Origin: an uncultured Ruminococcus sp.
GTDB taxonomy: Bacteria > Bacillota > Clostridia > Oscillospirales > Acutalibacteraceae
Length of the DNA: 6,631 nt
Assembly: GCA_902762335.1 (NCBI GenBank)
Contig: CACWNZ010000081.1
Coordinates: 1,346-7,976 of the forward strand
Reading direction: 5' to 3'
In this document: piece after piece, positions 1 to 6,276 of the stretch
How positions within the stretch are numbered: the stretch's first letter is position 1
Layout of the letters: each line of letters begins with the position of its first letter
The notes under the pieces: model-generated
Databases searched by the model: none
Told to the model about the DNA's origin: nothing
The model's input: only the letters and a program-made list of their open reading frames with translations
Position numbers and translations under genes: made by a program

Positions 1-2594
1 ATCCCGCAGTACAGGCTCTGTGCAATACGATAAAGCGCTTTGACAAGGCGTTTTTTGAAGCCAAGACCGAGCGCGGGGTCCTTGATTTTGCCGATCTCGA
101 GCATCTGCTGCTAAAGCTGCTCGTCTGTCATGACGAGGACGGCAATATGCGCAAGACCGACTTTGCAGCAGAGCTCTCTTCAAAATACGATCAGATCATG
201 GTCGACGAATATCAGGACACGAACGAAACTCAGGAGACGATCTTCCGCTTTATATCAGACGATGAGAAAAATCTGTTCGTAGTCGGCGACGTAAAGCAGA
301 GCATCTACCGCTTCAGAGAGGCTATGCCCGAGATCTTCAAAAACAGGCGGGCGGACTCTGTGCCGTACGACAGAAACGATCCCGCTTTCCCCGCAAAGAT
401 AATACTTGATAAGAACTTCCGCAGCAGAGAGGGCATAATAGACAGCGTGAACTATGTTTTTCATTCGGTAATGTCCGAGAGAGTGGGCGAGATAGAATAC
501 AACGATGAGGAAAAGCTCACCGCAGGGGCGGACTATCCCGAAAGCCATGAGCCCTCTATGGATATCTGTCTGCTTGATACCTTTGCGCTCGGCGAGACAG
601 GCGATGAGGACGATGACACCTCTGCGCTTGAGGCAAGATATATAGCGCAGCTTATACGCAAAAGGATAGACGAGGGCATGATGGTTTATGACCACGGAGC
701 CGAAAGACCTGCCCGCTACGGGGATTTTGCCGTGCTCATGCGTTATACCTCGACACACGCAAGGGCTTATTCGGATATTCTCAATCAAAGCGGGATACCT
801 GCCTATATAGAAATGCCGTACAGTCTTTTCGGCTGCTATGAGGTCAACGTTCTGATCTCGCTGTTAAAGACGGCTGATAATCCCCTTCAGGATATTCCTA
901 TGCTTTCGGTACTGCTTTGTCCCGTATTCGGCTTTAAGCCCGACGACCTTGCCGACCTTAAGACACTCTGCAAGGGAAAATTCATTTACAGCAGGATAAG
1001 ATCGTGCCTTATATCACATGAAAAGGGAGAGCCCGTTGAAATATCCGATGAGCTGCTTGAAAAATGCCGCTTCTTCAATGAGATCTTCGCTGAGCTTCGC
1101 AAGCTGTCGGTCACTATGTCACCGGGAAGGCTGCTTGAAAGATTTTTTGAAATGAGCGGGTTTATCCCGATGATGAACGCATCCGACAACGGCGAGATAA
1201 GAGTGCGCAATATCCGCAAGCTGCTCAGCTTTGTGCGCGACTACGAAAAAAGCGGAAGGCGCAGCCTTACCGAACTTGTAAGGCATATAAATTACCTTGA
1301 GGAGAACGGCACCGATATAAGCGCAGGAGACACCGTGCCGACAAATTCCGTCAGGATAATGAGCGTGCATCATTCAAAGGGACTCGAATTTCCCGTGTGT
1401 ATTCTTGCGGGACTTGATGCAAAGGGCAATAATTCGTCTGAGGAGATAAGCTGTCATGCCGGGCTCGGCTTCGGCATGAAGACAGCAGAGCCTGACTCGC
1501 TTCTGAAATTCAATACCATGCAGAGAAACGTCATCAACCTGTGCAAAAGCTCGGAAGACGTGAGCGAAGCGATGAGAGTGCTGTACGTTGCTATGACAAG
1601 GGCCAAGGAAAAGCTTATTTCTGTTGTCTCGTACTCTGTGCGCTCAAAGGACGGGCTTAAAAACAAGCTCAAAAAGCTTGCCTCAAGACTCATCATAAAG
1701 GACGGCAGGATCTCTCCGTTCTCCGTTGCCGCATCTACGTCCCTTGCGGATTGGATAATGCTCTGCGCTCTTGCTCACCCTTCAATGGATCAGCTTCGTG
1801 AGCTTGCGGGAAGGACTGAAACAGAGCTGCTGCCAACCGCTTCACAGTGGAGCTTTTCGCTTGTCGAAAGCCTTGATAGTATCCGCGTTGAGGAGAAGAA
1901 AAACGAAGCTGTCTGTCAGCCGGATAAGGAACTTTACGGGCTTCTGCAGCGGCGCTTTGCCGAGAAATACACCGACAGTCTGCGCACCGTAATTCCCTCA
2001 AAGGTATCCGCCTCGGCTCTCGTACACAGCGATCAGGCAGATTATCACGTAGCCGAGAAAAGACCCGCCTTCATGCAGAAGGACGGTATGTCAGGCGCCG
2101 AAAAGGGTACCGCAATGCATAAATTCCTTCAGTATGCCGACCTTTTCAATGCGCAGACCGACCCCGAAGCAGAAAAGTCCATACTCGTTGAGGCAGGCTA
2201 TCTCACTGCCGGGCAGGCGGAGTGCATATCCGACGAGGACATAAGGCGTTTTACCCAAAGCGCCGTTTTTGAACACTGTAAAAATGCCGAAAGCCTGCTT
2301 CGTGAATATCGCTTTTCGGTAAATATACCCGCGTCTATGATAGACCCCGCCTATCCCGCAGATGAAAGCGTGATCCTTCAGGGCGCGATAGACTGCATTA
2401 TAACAGAGCCCGACGGGATCATCATTGTCGACTACAAGACCGACAGGATAAGCTCTATGACCGAGCTGGGCAAAAGATACTCAAAGCAGCTTCTGCTGTA
2501 TAAAACAGCGGCGGAACAGCTTTTTGACAGACCCGTAAAGGCGTGCTATATATACTCTACGGCAATGGGACTCTGCTCCGAGATAAAAGCATAA
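1..2594 (+). CDS. addA: ATP-dependent helicase/nuclease subunit A (AddA), 5'-truncated by window edge
   Basis: AddA is the UvrD-like helicase plus RecB-like nuclease subunit of AddAB, which resects double-strand DNA ends and loads recombinase at Chi-like sites. The first whole codon is at 3; 863 codons are visible, and since family members are about 1200 residues, roughly the first 350 (with Walker A) are missing. Helicase motifs appear in order: RGVLDFADLEH just upstream of 147, DEYQDT (204-221), VGDVKQSIYRFR, LDKNFRS, the SVHHSKGLEFPV motif V and VLYVAMTRAKEKL motif VI. The C-terminal nuclease shows GTAMHKFLQ, then the metal-binding GAID (Asp codon 2391) and VDYKTD (Asp 2430, Lys 2436), then QLLLY. 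All nuclease residues expected of an active enzyme are present. The ATG at 147 is internal, not the start. addB is expected upstream. The last codons lie inside a 49-bp tandem duplication, but the first copy keeps the frame intact. Confidence 0.96.
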   Translation, partial: PAVQALCNTIKRFDKAFFEAKTERGVLDFADLEHLLLKLLVCHDEDGNMRKTDFAAELSSKYDQIMVDEYQDTNETQETIFRFISDDEKNLFVVGDVKQSIYRFREAMPEIFKNRRADSVPYDRNDPAFPAKIILDKNFRSREGIIDSVNYVFHSVMSERVGEIEYNDEEKLTAGADYPESHEPSMDICLLDTFALGETGDEDDDTSALEARYIAQLIRKRIDEGMMVYDHGAERPARYGDFAVLMRYTSTHARAYSDILNQSGIPAYIEMPYSLFGCYEVNVLISLLKTADNPLQDIPMLSVLLCPVFGFKPDDLADLKTLCKGKFIYSRIRSCLISHEKGEPVEISDELLEKCRFFNEIFAELRKLSVTMSPGRLLERFFEMSGFIPMMNASDNGEIRVRNIRKLLSFVRDYEKSGRRSLTELVRHINYLEENGTDISAGDTVPTNSVRIMSVHHSKGLEFPVCILAGLDAKGNNSSEEISCHAGLGFGMKTAEPDSLLKFNTMQRNVINLCKSSEDVSEAMRVLYVAMTRAKEKLISVVSYSVRSKDGLKNKLKKLASRLIIKDGRISPFSVAASTSLADWIMLCALAHPSMDQLRELAGRTETELLPTASQWSFSLVESLDSIRVEEKKNEAVCQPDKELYGLLQRRFAEKYTDSLRTVIPSKVSASALVHSDQADYHVAEKRPAFMQKDGMSGAEKGTAMHKFLQYADLFNAQTDPEAEKSILVEAGYLTAGQAECISDEDIRRFTQSAVFEHCKNAESLLREYRFSVNIPASMIDPAYPADESVILQGAIDCIITEPDGIIIVDYKTDRISSMTELGKRYSKQLLLYKTAAEQLFDRPVKACYIYSTAMGLCSEIKA

Positions 2595-2664
2595 GCTTTC
2601 TTCTTCGGGCATAAAGGGACTCTGCTCCGAGATAAAAGCATAAGCTTTCTTCTTCGGGCATAAA
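2567..2664. repeat. Perfect 49-bp tandem duplication across the addA stop codon
   Basis: Bases 2567-2615 and 2616-2664 are identical over 49 of 49 positions, head to tail; identity stops on both sides (T versus A before, G versus T after). The first copy holds the last nine addA codons, the stop TAA at 2592-2594 and 21 bases of untranslated sequence. The second copy repeats the same coding tail outside the gene, so it is non-coding. Each copy includes a small AAAGC-ATAA-GCTTT hairpin. Full identity suggests a recent duplication. Confidence 0.97.
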
Positions 2665-2666
2665 TT

Positions 2667-2698
2667 AGAGCATGAGAAAACTCGTGCTCTTTTTTATT
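2667..2698 (+). terminator. Intrinsic terminator of addA
   Basis: AGAGCATGAG and CTCGTGCTCT form a 10-bp stem with one G-U pair and an AAAA loop, followed directly by TTTTTATTT. It lies 72 bp past the addA stop, after the tandem duplication and before the mntP ribosome site, so it should separate addA from mntP. Confidence 0.9.
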
Positions 2699-2723
2699 TG
2701 CCATAAAGCGGGGAGGAAGAAAT

Positions 2724-3293
2724 ATGGATATTTTATCGGCTCTTGCCGCGGGAGTTTCTCTTGCGTCCGATGCCATGGCCGTATCTGTATGCTGCGGGCT
2801 GAAAAGCAGGGGAGGATATAAAAAGACCGCCTTTTACACTGCGCTTACCTTCGGATTATTTCAGATGCTGATGCCTCTGCTCGGCTGGAGTATCGGAAAG
2901 GTCGGCAGCGGGCTTTTATCGGGTGCCGAACAGATAATATCCTTCGTTATACTTATGCTGCTCGGTATAAAAATGCTTGCAGATGCCCGTCAGGATCACA
3001 GCTCGCTTATACGTTCCTTCACGGTCAGAGAGGTGCTGCTTCTTGCGGCGGCAACGAGTATAGATGCTCTTGCACTGGGCATGGTGCTGCCCGCAGCGGT
3101 TGGCGTGCGCAGTGTGTGGGATATCATTATAACCGTCGTTCTTACAGGACTTATAACCTTCATCATGTCATACGGCGGATTCTTTCTCGGCAGAAAAGCA
3201 AGATCCTTCCGTCCCGCATACGCTGAGCTCTTCGGCGGCGCAGTGCTGATAATTCTCGGCATAAAGCTGCTCATTCAGTATATTATCGGCTGA
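2724..3293 (+). CDS. mntP: Manganese efflux pump MntP
   Basis: This 189-residue inner-membrane protein matches the MntP (YebN) family, which exports Mn2+ and protects against manganese excess. The length is typical. The sequence reads as six hydrophobic segments in two related halves. Hallmarks are the first-helix SDAMAVSV with Asp16, the FGLFQMLMPLLGW segment at about 44-55, the short polar loop around 88-100, and TSIDALALG with Asp114 in the fourth helix; in E. coli MntP acidic residues at equivalent places are needed for export. The start ATG is set by GGGAGGA at 2711-2717, six bases upstream. Only 25 bp separate the addA terminator from the start, so there is no room after the terminator for a yybP-ykoY manganese riboswitch, and no promoter is obvious; expression may depend on read-through. 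No terminator follows before the next promoter at 3300. Confidence 0.95.
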   Translation: MDILSALAAGVSLASDAMAVSVCCGLKSRGGYKKTAFYTALTFGLFQMLMPLLGWSIGKVGSGLLSGAEQIISFVILMLLGIKMLADARQDHSSLIRSFTVREVLLLAAATSIDALALGMVLPAAVGVRSVWDIIITVVLTGLITFIMSYGGFFLGRKARSFRPAYAELFGGAVLIILGIKLLIQYIIG

Positions 3294-3299
3294 ACCTGC

Positions 3300-3328
3300 T
3301 TGCAAATATCCGCACTATGGTCTATAAT
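3300..3328 (+). promoter_or_regulatory. Sigma-70/A-type promoter for the ASCH-protein unit
   Basis: TTGCAA (3300-3305) and TATAAT (3323-3328) are separated by exactly 17 bp, a close match to the housekeeping consensus. Transcription would begin near 3335, giving about 50 nt of leader before the ribosome site at 3373-3381. The ATG at 3317 lies inside the promoter and so cannot be the start of the next gene from this transcript. Confidence 0.75.
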
Positions 3329-3372
3329 ATAAACAAAAGAAAGCCAATATTTTGTGAATTAAATAACAAAAC

Positions 3373-3381
3373 AGGGGGGAG
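3373..3381 (+). promoter_or_regulatory. Ribosome binding site pointing to an ATA start
   Basis: AGGGGGGAG is the only strong Shine-Dalgarno-like sequence ahead of the ASCH gene. The in-frame codon four bases after it is ATA (3386). No ATG, GTG or TTG lies at a suitable distance; the next in-frame ATG (3410) is 28 bases downstream. Confidence 0.6.
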
Positions 3382-3385
3382 TACG

Positions 3386-3742
3386 ATAGAAAAGACAGAC
3401 ACCTTTTACATGGAGCTTGAACAGGGTCCGTTTGAAATGATAGAAAACGGGTCTAAAACCATTGAACTGAGACTATACGATGAAAAACGGCAGAGGTTAT
3501 CTGTCGGCGATCTTATAGTATTCACAAACAGAGCCGATAGCAGAAGGCTCACTGCAAGGATACTGAAGCTGCATATTTACGACAGCTTCAAAGAGCTCTA
3601 TAAAGAGCTGCCGCTGCTGAAATGCGGCTATACGAAGGAAAACGTAAACAGCGCCTCGTATAAAGATATGCTCGAATATTATCCTGCGGAAAAGCAGCTT
3701 GCGTATAAGGTCGCAGGGATCGAGCTTGAGGTAATAAAATAA
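3386..3742 (+). CDS. ASCH-domain protein, probable non-standard ATA start
   Basis: The product is about 118 residues if it begins at the ATA at 3386, or 110 from the ATG at 3410. It is nearly all one ASCH domain, a PUA-like beta-barrel fold linked to RNA or modified-nucleotide binding. The signature is GSKTIELRL (the GxKxxExR pattern) about 20 residues in, followed by the strand LSVGDLIVF and the conserved late segment around YYPAEKQLAYKVAGIELEVI. Small stand-alone proteins of this type are common in Firmicutes; some ASCH proteins have nuclease or hydrolase activity, but the substrate here is unknown. The frame stays open back to an ATG at 3317, but that codon lies inside the promoter and has no ribosome site. 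It is followed 14 bp later by a second small gene, with which it shares promoter and terminator. The ATA may be a real rare start, or a start lost by mutation. Confidence 0.85.
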   Translation: MEKTDTFYMELEQGPFEMIENGSKTIELRLYDEKRQRLSVGDLIVFTNRADSRRLTARILKLHIYDSFKELYKELPLLKCGYTKENVNSASYKDMLEYYPAEKQLAYKVAGIELEVIK

Positions 3743-3747
3743 AGGAG
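3743..3747 (+). promoter_or_regulatory. Ribosome binding site of the small downstream gene
   Basis: AGGAG begins directly after the ASCH stop codon and is nine bases before the ATG at 3757. An out-of-frame ATG at 3750 is only two bases away and leads to a stop within a few codons, so 3757 is the supported start. Confidence 0.7.
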
Positions 3748-3756
3748 AAATGCAGA

Positions 3757-4035
3757 ATGGAATACTCATTTATTGATCTGAACGAAGAATGGACAGACCT
3801 GATGACAAAAGCCCTTAATGACGAGCCGAGAGACTTTACAAGACTGCGTGAGATAGCAAGAAGCGTAAACGACGGCTTAGACTGCGGCATAAACTGTGAC
3901 GGCACGGACGAGGAACTTGTAAAGAGCGTGCGCAATTATTTCAGAAGGCTTTTAGAGGAAGACGACAAGCGTTGGCGCAAAAAGATGCAGGAAGAAGAAA
4001 TGCAGAACGCGCAGAATAATGACGGAACAGACTGA
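3757..4035 (+). CDS. Small charged protein of unknown function
   Basis: I do not recognise this 92-residue protein. It has no signal peptide or membrane segment, so it should be cytosolic. Residues 1-60 look like a small helical domain (LNEEWTDLMTKAL, RLREIARSVNDGL, ELVKSVRNYFRRLL) with two cysteines close together in LDCGINCDG. Residues 65-85 are a highly charged likely helix or coiled coil rich in Glu, Lys and Arg, with a Gln/Asn/Asp tail. A good ribosome site and a 14-bp gap place it in one operon with the ASCH gene, and a strong terminator follows 13 bp after its stop. Co-expression suggests a shared role with the ASCH protein, but nothing in the sequence says what it is. Confidence 0.75.
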   Translation: MEYSFIDLNEEWTDLMTKALNDEPRDFTRLREIARSVNDGLDCGINCDGTDEELVKSVRNYFRRLLEEDDKRWRKKMQEEEMQNAQNNDGTD

Positions 4036-4048
4036 CACAGATCCGCAA

Positions 4049-4094
4049 GCCCGTTAAGGTCAGGTACGGGATACCGACCTTAACGGGCGTTTTC
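4049..4094 (+). terminator. Strong intrinsic terminator of the ASCH unit
   Basis: GCCCGTTAAGGTC (4049-4061) and GACCTTAACGGGC (4076-4088) form a perfect 13-bp stem. After one mismatch the stem continues with GGTA/TACC around a CGGGA loop. A short GTTTTC tail and further T-rich sequence follow. It begins 13 bp after the stop of the small gene. Confidence 0.85.
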
Positions 4095-4113
4095 TGCGTT
4101 TCCCCCTTCTCTC

Positions 4114-4143
4114 AATGTCCCAAAACATTCATTTTGAGACATT
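4114..4143. repeat. Imperfect inverted repeat
   Basis: AATGTCCCAAAA (4114-4125) and TTTTGAGACATT (4132-4143) are inverted copies matching at 11 of 12 positions around a 6-base centre. No T-tract follows on either strand, so it is not a typical terminator. It could be an operator for a dimeric regulator or a relic of mobile-element ends (outer bases TGTC/GACA); no gene start lies next to it. Confidence 0.5.
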
Positions 4144-4314
4144 CGCTATATTGAAAAATGCCCCTCTCCCGTATGCTTCGGATAATAAAGATCCGATTGC
4201 GCTGACGTTGATGCCTACAATGCGTGATTCTCCGTTATCGCGGTAAATGCCTGTGATCGGCTCGGATCCCCGTTTTTTTGAAAACAGCGCCCCGTTTTTT
4301 TGTAACGACGATGA
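4129..4314 (-). other. Possible decayed gene end in the 4036-4347 gap
   Basis: On the minus strand a frame is open for about 61 codons and ends in TGA at 4129-4131, inside the inverted repeat. Its last 40 or so codons read like protein (EPITGIYRDNGESR, then VGINVSAIGSLLSEAYG) with purine-rich first positions, but there is no ATG, GTG or TTG start and the terminator of the CARF-HEPN gene lies in its 5' part. The opposite strand also has a protein-like open frame here, so chance is quite possible. I recognise no family. Confidence 0.15.
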
Positions 4315-4341
4315 TTACAAAACCGGGGACGCTGTTTTTTT
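4281..4341. terminator. Bidirectional terminator between the two convergent units
   Basis: AAAACAGCG (4281-4289) pairs with CGCTGTTTT (4330-4338), followed inward by CCCCG/CGGGG with a one-base bulge and then T-rich against A-rich arms ending TGTAA/TTACA. On the + strand the stem runs straight into a T7 tract; on the minus strand it begins just after the CARF-HEPN stop and ends in TTTTC. It would stop transcripts of the effector gene and any read-through from the left. Confidence 0.8.
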
Positions 4342-4347
4342 ATTTCT

Positions 4348-6159
4348 TCACTTCTCTGACATCTTAGATATGACGTCGTTGATATGATCGACGGAATAAG
4401 CAATAAACTTACCTATCAGCTCTGCGTTGAAATTATTTTTTTCCGGCAGAAGCTCTTTGAAATCGTCATTTCCGCTCAGCTCGGATAAGAGCTTTAAAGT
4501 CCTGACCTTGATCTCCTTGTCATTCGGCTCTTGTGTGCTTGCATGGTTTATATTGTTTCTTATGTATTTAAGGCAGGCAAAATGCAGTCTGAGCACCTTA
4601 AGATCGTCTGTGTCTATATTCAGTTCTATTTTTTTCGTATCAAATTTGTCTGATAATATAACAGGCAGCATTTTTGTAAGCGTGGCACCATGCTCTTTTT
4701 CCTCGGCGGTATCGCTGCCGGGGATCTTGAAGTCATTCTTAGAAAAATTCTTGTAAAAAGACTTGAACGTTTCCGAAATACTACCACACTTTTTTAGCTG
4801 ATTATACAGTAACCTGTAATCAGCCGATTGCTTTTCTTCGGGTACGGGAGCTTTTTTCTCAGGATCAGTTGAAGGATGATCCGAATAAAAATTAGCGCGG
4901 ACTCTTGCGATAAACCACAGGGCATCATAGATCCTTGACCCGAACTCCTCATCATTATCGTATTCCTCTATATGTTTTTTGTATTCTGCAAGAGCTTTGC
5001 CGGATCGTATCGAAAGAATAATATCACTTTCCTTTTCGGTAAACAGTTTGTTCATCCTTGCTTTTATGTCGGGCTGAGAGAAGAAATACCGATAATATAT
5101 GTCGTCAGGATTGAGCTTGCTCGCCTTTTTTCTATATATCGTCTTGCTATCCTCAGATTTCGGCTCAAAGAAATACAGATCCTCCGTAAATTCCTTAGGC
5201 AGCTTTTCGACATAGAATGTTATCGCCTGCTGGATAAGACCGTTATCCACGCACCATTTTATAAGACCGAGCATCGTTATGCCCTCTTTACCGGTGTGGA
5301 ATTTCTCCGTTATCAGCGGCAGCAGCTCAAAAAACAGCGTCTCTCTGCCCGATGAGCTGCTGCCCTGCCCCTTCGGTCTCATAAGCTCCCTCAGTCTGAC
5401 ACGCTCCTTCAGCTTGATAAGCTCGTTGAGCTTTTTGCTCAGATTCCTGAGCGTTGTGTCTATTTCGCGCGGTCTGCACAGACTTATCTCGTTATAGAAC
5501 TTTTTCATCTGCTCAAGCAGCTCGGTGATCTTTGTTTTGATCTCGCTATCGGGTATTTTTTTAACGAATTGACTAAGCGCCGTCGGGTTGCCCGAGGTAT
5601 TGAACTCATACACGCCGTTTATCAGACTGAACATATCGAGCGTTTCGGTAATATCGTATATCCTGCCTTTTTTTTCATTACGGTCGGTAATATTTGAATA
5701 GATCACCTGTCCGAGCCTTACGCCCTTATACTCAAGATAACGGAAAAGCGACATCAATGCAAACGATGCCGAGCGCGCTCCCCCGCTTGCGTCAACTACT
5801 ACGGTATCTCCGCTGTTGAACGAAAGCTCGGACGATTCCAACAGACGGCTTATTATTTCATCGCCCTTTGCCTCATAATCGTACATGACTGAATGCGGAG
5901 CGATACCGATGATCTCACCGACCCTTTTCTGATACGTATCTCCCGCTGTCTGTTCAGAACACAGTGTGATAATATCGGTTATTGTCTCTCCGTATTTTTG
6001 CTTAAAGTATTTCAGCCCCGCCTCGTTGGTCCATATACCTTTTATACCGAAACCGTCGGGGTTTTCATAAGTGAATTCTATAGGGTTTTCCCCTTCCTTT
6101 ATGTAAGGAAACGTACTCAGCACCGTAATGACTATAAATTTATTTCCCTGTTCGCTCAT
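4348..6159 (-). CDS. CARF-HEPN type III CRISPR ancillary ribonuclease (Csm6/Csx1, TM1812-like)
   Basis: This 603-residue protein should be a CRISPR ancillary RNase: in this family the N-terminal CARF domain binds cyclic oligoadenylate made by Cas10 and activates a C-terminal HEPN domain that cuts RNA non-specifically. The CARF part is about residues 1-185: an opening strand KFIVITVLSTF, TNEAG at 44-48, and the ligand-loop motif VVVDASGGARS with DASGGAR at 123-129, followed by LGQVIYSN. A charged helical or coiled-coil stretch (200-262) and a serine linker (SSSS, 267-270) lead to a middle domain with IKWCVDNGLIQQAITFYVEKLP (300-321, in two parts: IKWCVDNGLIQQ and AITFYVEKLP), typical of TM1812-type proteins. 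The HEPN active-site motif is RNNINH (R534, H539; codons at 4543-4560), the Rx4-6H pattern. The start at 6159 is chosen because AGAGGAAG lies six bases upstream; the frame open to 6411 is CRISPR repeat. No cas10 or csm gene is in the window. Whether Csm6 or Csx1 is the better name is not settled. Confidence 0.9.
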   Translation of the reverse strand: MSEQGNKFIVITVLSTFPYIKEGENPIEFTYENPDGFGIKGIWTNEAGLKYFKQKYGETITDIITLCSEQTAGDTYQKRVGEIIGIAPHSVMYDYEAKGDEIISRLLESSELSFNSGDTVVVDASGGARSASFALMSLFRYLEYKGVRLGQVIYSNITDRNEKKGRIYDITETLDMFSLINGVYEFNTSGNPTALSQFVKKIPDSEIKTKITELLEQMKKFYNEISLCRPREIDTTLRNLSKKLNELIKLKERVRLRELMRPKGQGSSSSGRETLFFELLPLITEKFHTGKEGITMLGLIKWCVDNGLIQQAITFYVEKLPKEFTEDLYFFEPKSEDSKTIYRKKASKLNPDDIYYRYFFSQPDIKARMNKLFTEKESDIILSIRSGKALAEYKKHIEEYDNDEEFGSRIYDALWFIARVRANFYSDHPSTDPEKKAPVPEEKQSADYRLLYNQLKKCGSISETFKSFYKNFSKNDFKIPGSDTAEEKEHGATLTKMLPVILSDKFDTKKIELNIDTDDLKVLRLHFACLKYIRNNINHASTQEPNDKEIKVRTLKLLSELSGNDDFKELLPEKNNFNAELIGKFIAYSVDHINDVISKMSEK

Positions 6160-6165
6160 GTATAA

Positions 6166-6173
6166 CTTCCTCT
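6166..6173 (-). promoter_or_regulatory. Ribosome binding site of the CARF-HEPN gene
   Basis: AGAGGAAG on the minus strand lies six bases before the ATG at 6159-6157. It decides the start and rules out the 84-codon extension through the repeats. Confidence 0.8.
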
Positions 6174-6211
6174 CTATGATATTCTTTATGATGTGAAAAA
6201 TAACTTCTTCC

Positions 6212-6248
6212 GGCGATACCTCCCTCACGGGCGGGTATCGCCTTTTTT
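6212..6248 (+). terminator. Intrinsic terminator facing into the CRISPR array
   Basis: GGCGATACC (6212-6220) and GGTATCGCC (6234-6242) form a perfect 9-bp stem; inside it CCC and GGG can pair around a four-base loop. On the + strand six T residues follow (6243-6248), giving a textbook terminator; on the minus strand there is no T-tract, so array transcripts could pass. The T-run occupies the first five positions of the degenerate terminal CRISPR repeat. No + strand gene ends here, so it may block antisense transcripts or be left over from a lost gene. Confidence 0.75.
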
Positions 6249-6276
6249 GTCCCCTGCGGGGCGTGTGAGTTGCAAT
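6244..6276 (-). repeat. Degenerate terminal CRISPR repeat
   Basis: This copy keeps positions 6-33 of the + strand repeat, including the CCCC/GGGG hairpin, but its first five bases are TTTTT instead of GTTCC, shared with the T-tract of the adjoining terminator. On the minus strand that is the part that would form the 5' tag. As the last repeat it only has to supply the 3' end of the final crRNA, so the loss should be harmless. Confidence 0.85.

Noticed and set aside
255..788. 177-codon minus-strand frame inside addA
   Set aside because: It lies opposite the conserved addA helicase motifs and has no recognisable domain; it is a shadow of the real gene.
2595..2723. Manganese (yybP-ykoY) riboswitch ahead of mntP
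   Set aside because: The region is filled by the tandem duplication and an ordinary terminator; I see none of the conserved riboswitch segments.
4151..4341. Small + strand RNA running from TTGAAA/TATGCT to the T7 terminator
   Set aside because: The possible boxes are 15 bp apart and poor; the terminator is explained by the convergent genes.
4215..4403. 62-codon minus-strand frame overlapping the 3' end of the effector gene
   Set aside because: It runs through the end of the CARF-HEPN gene in another frame and through the terminator stem, with no ribosome site.
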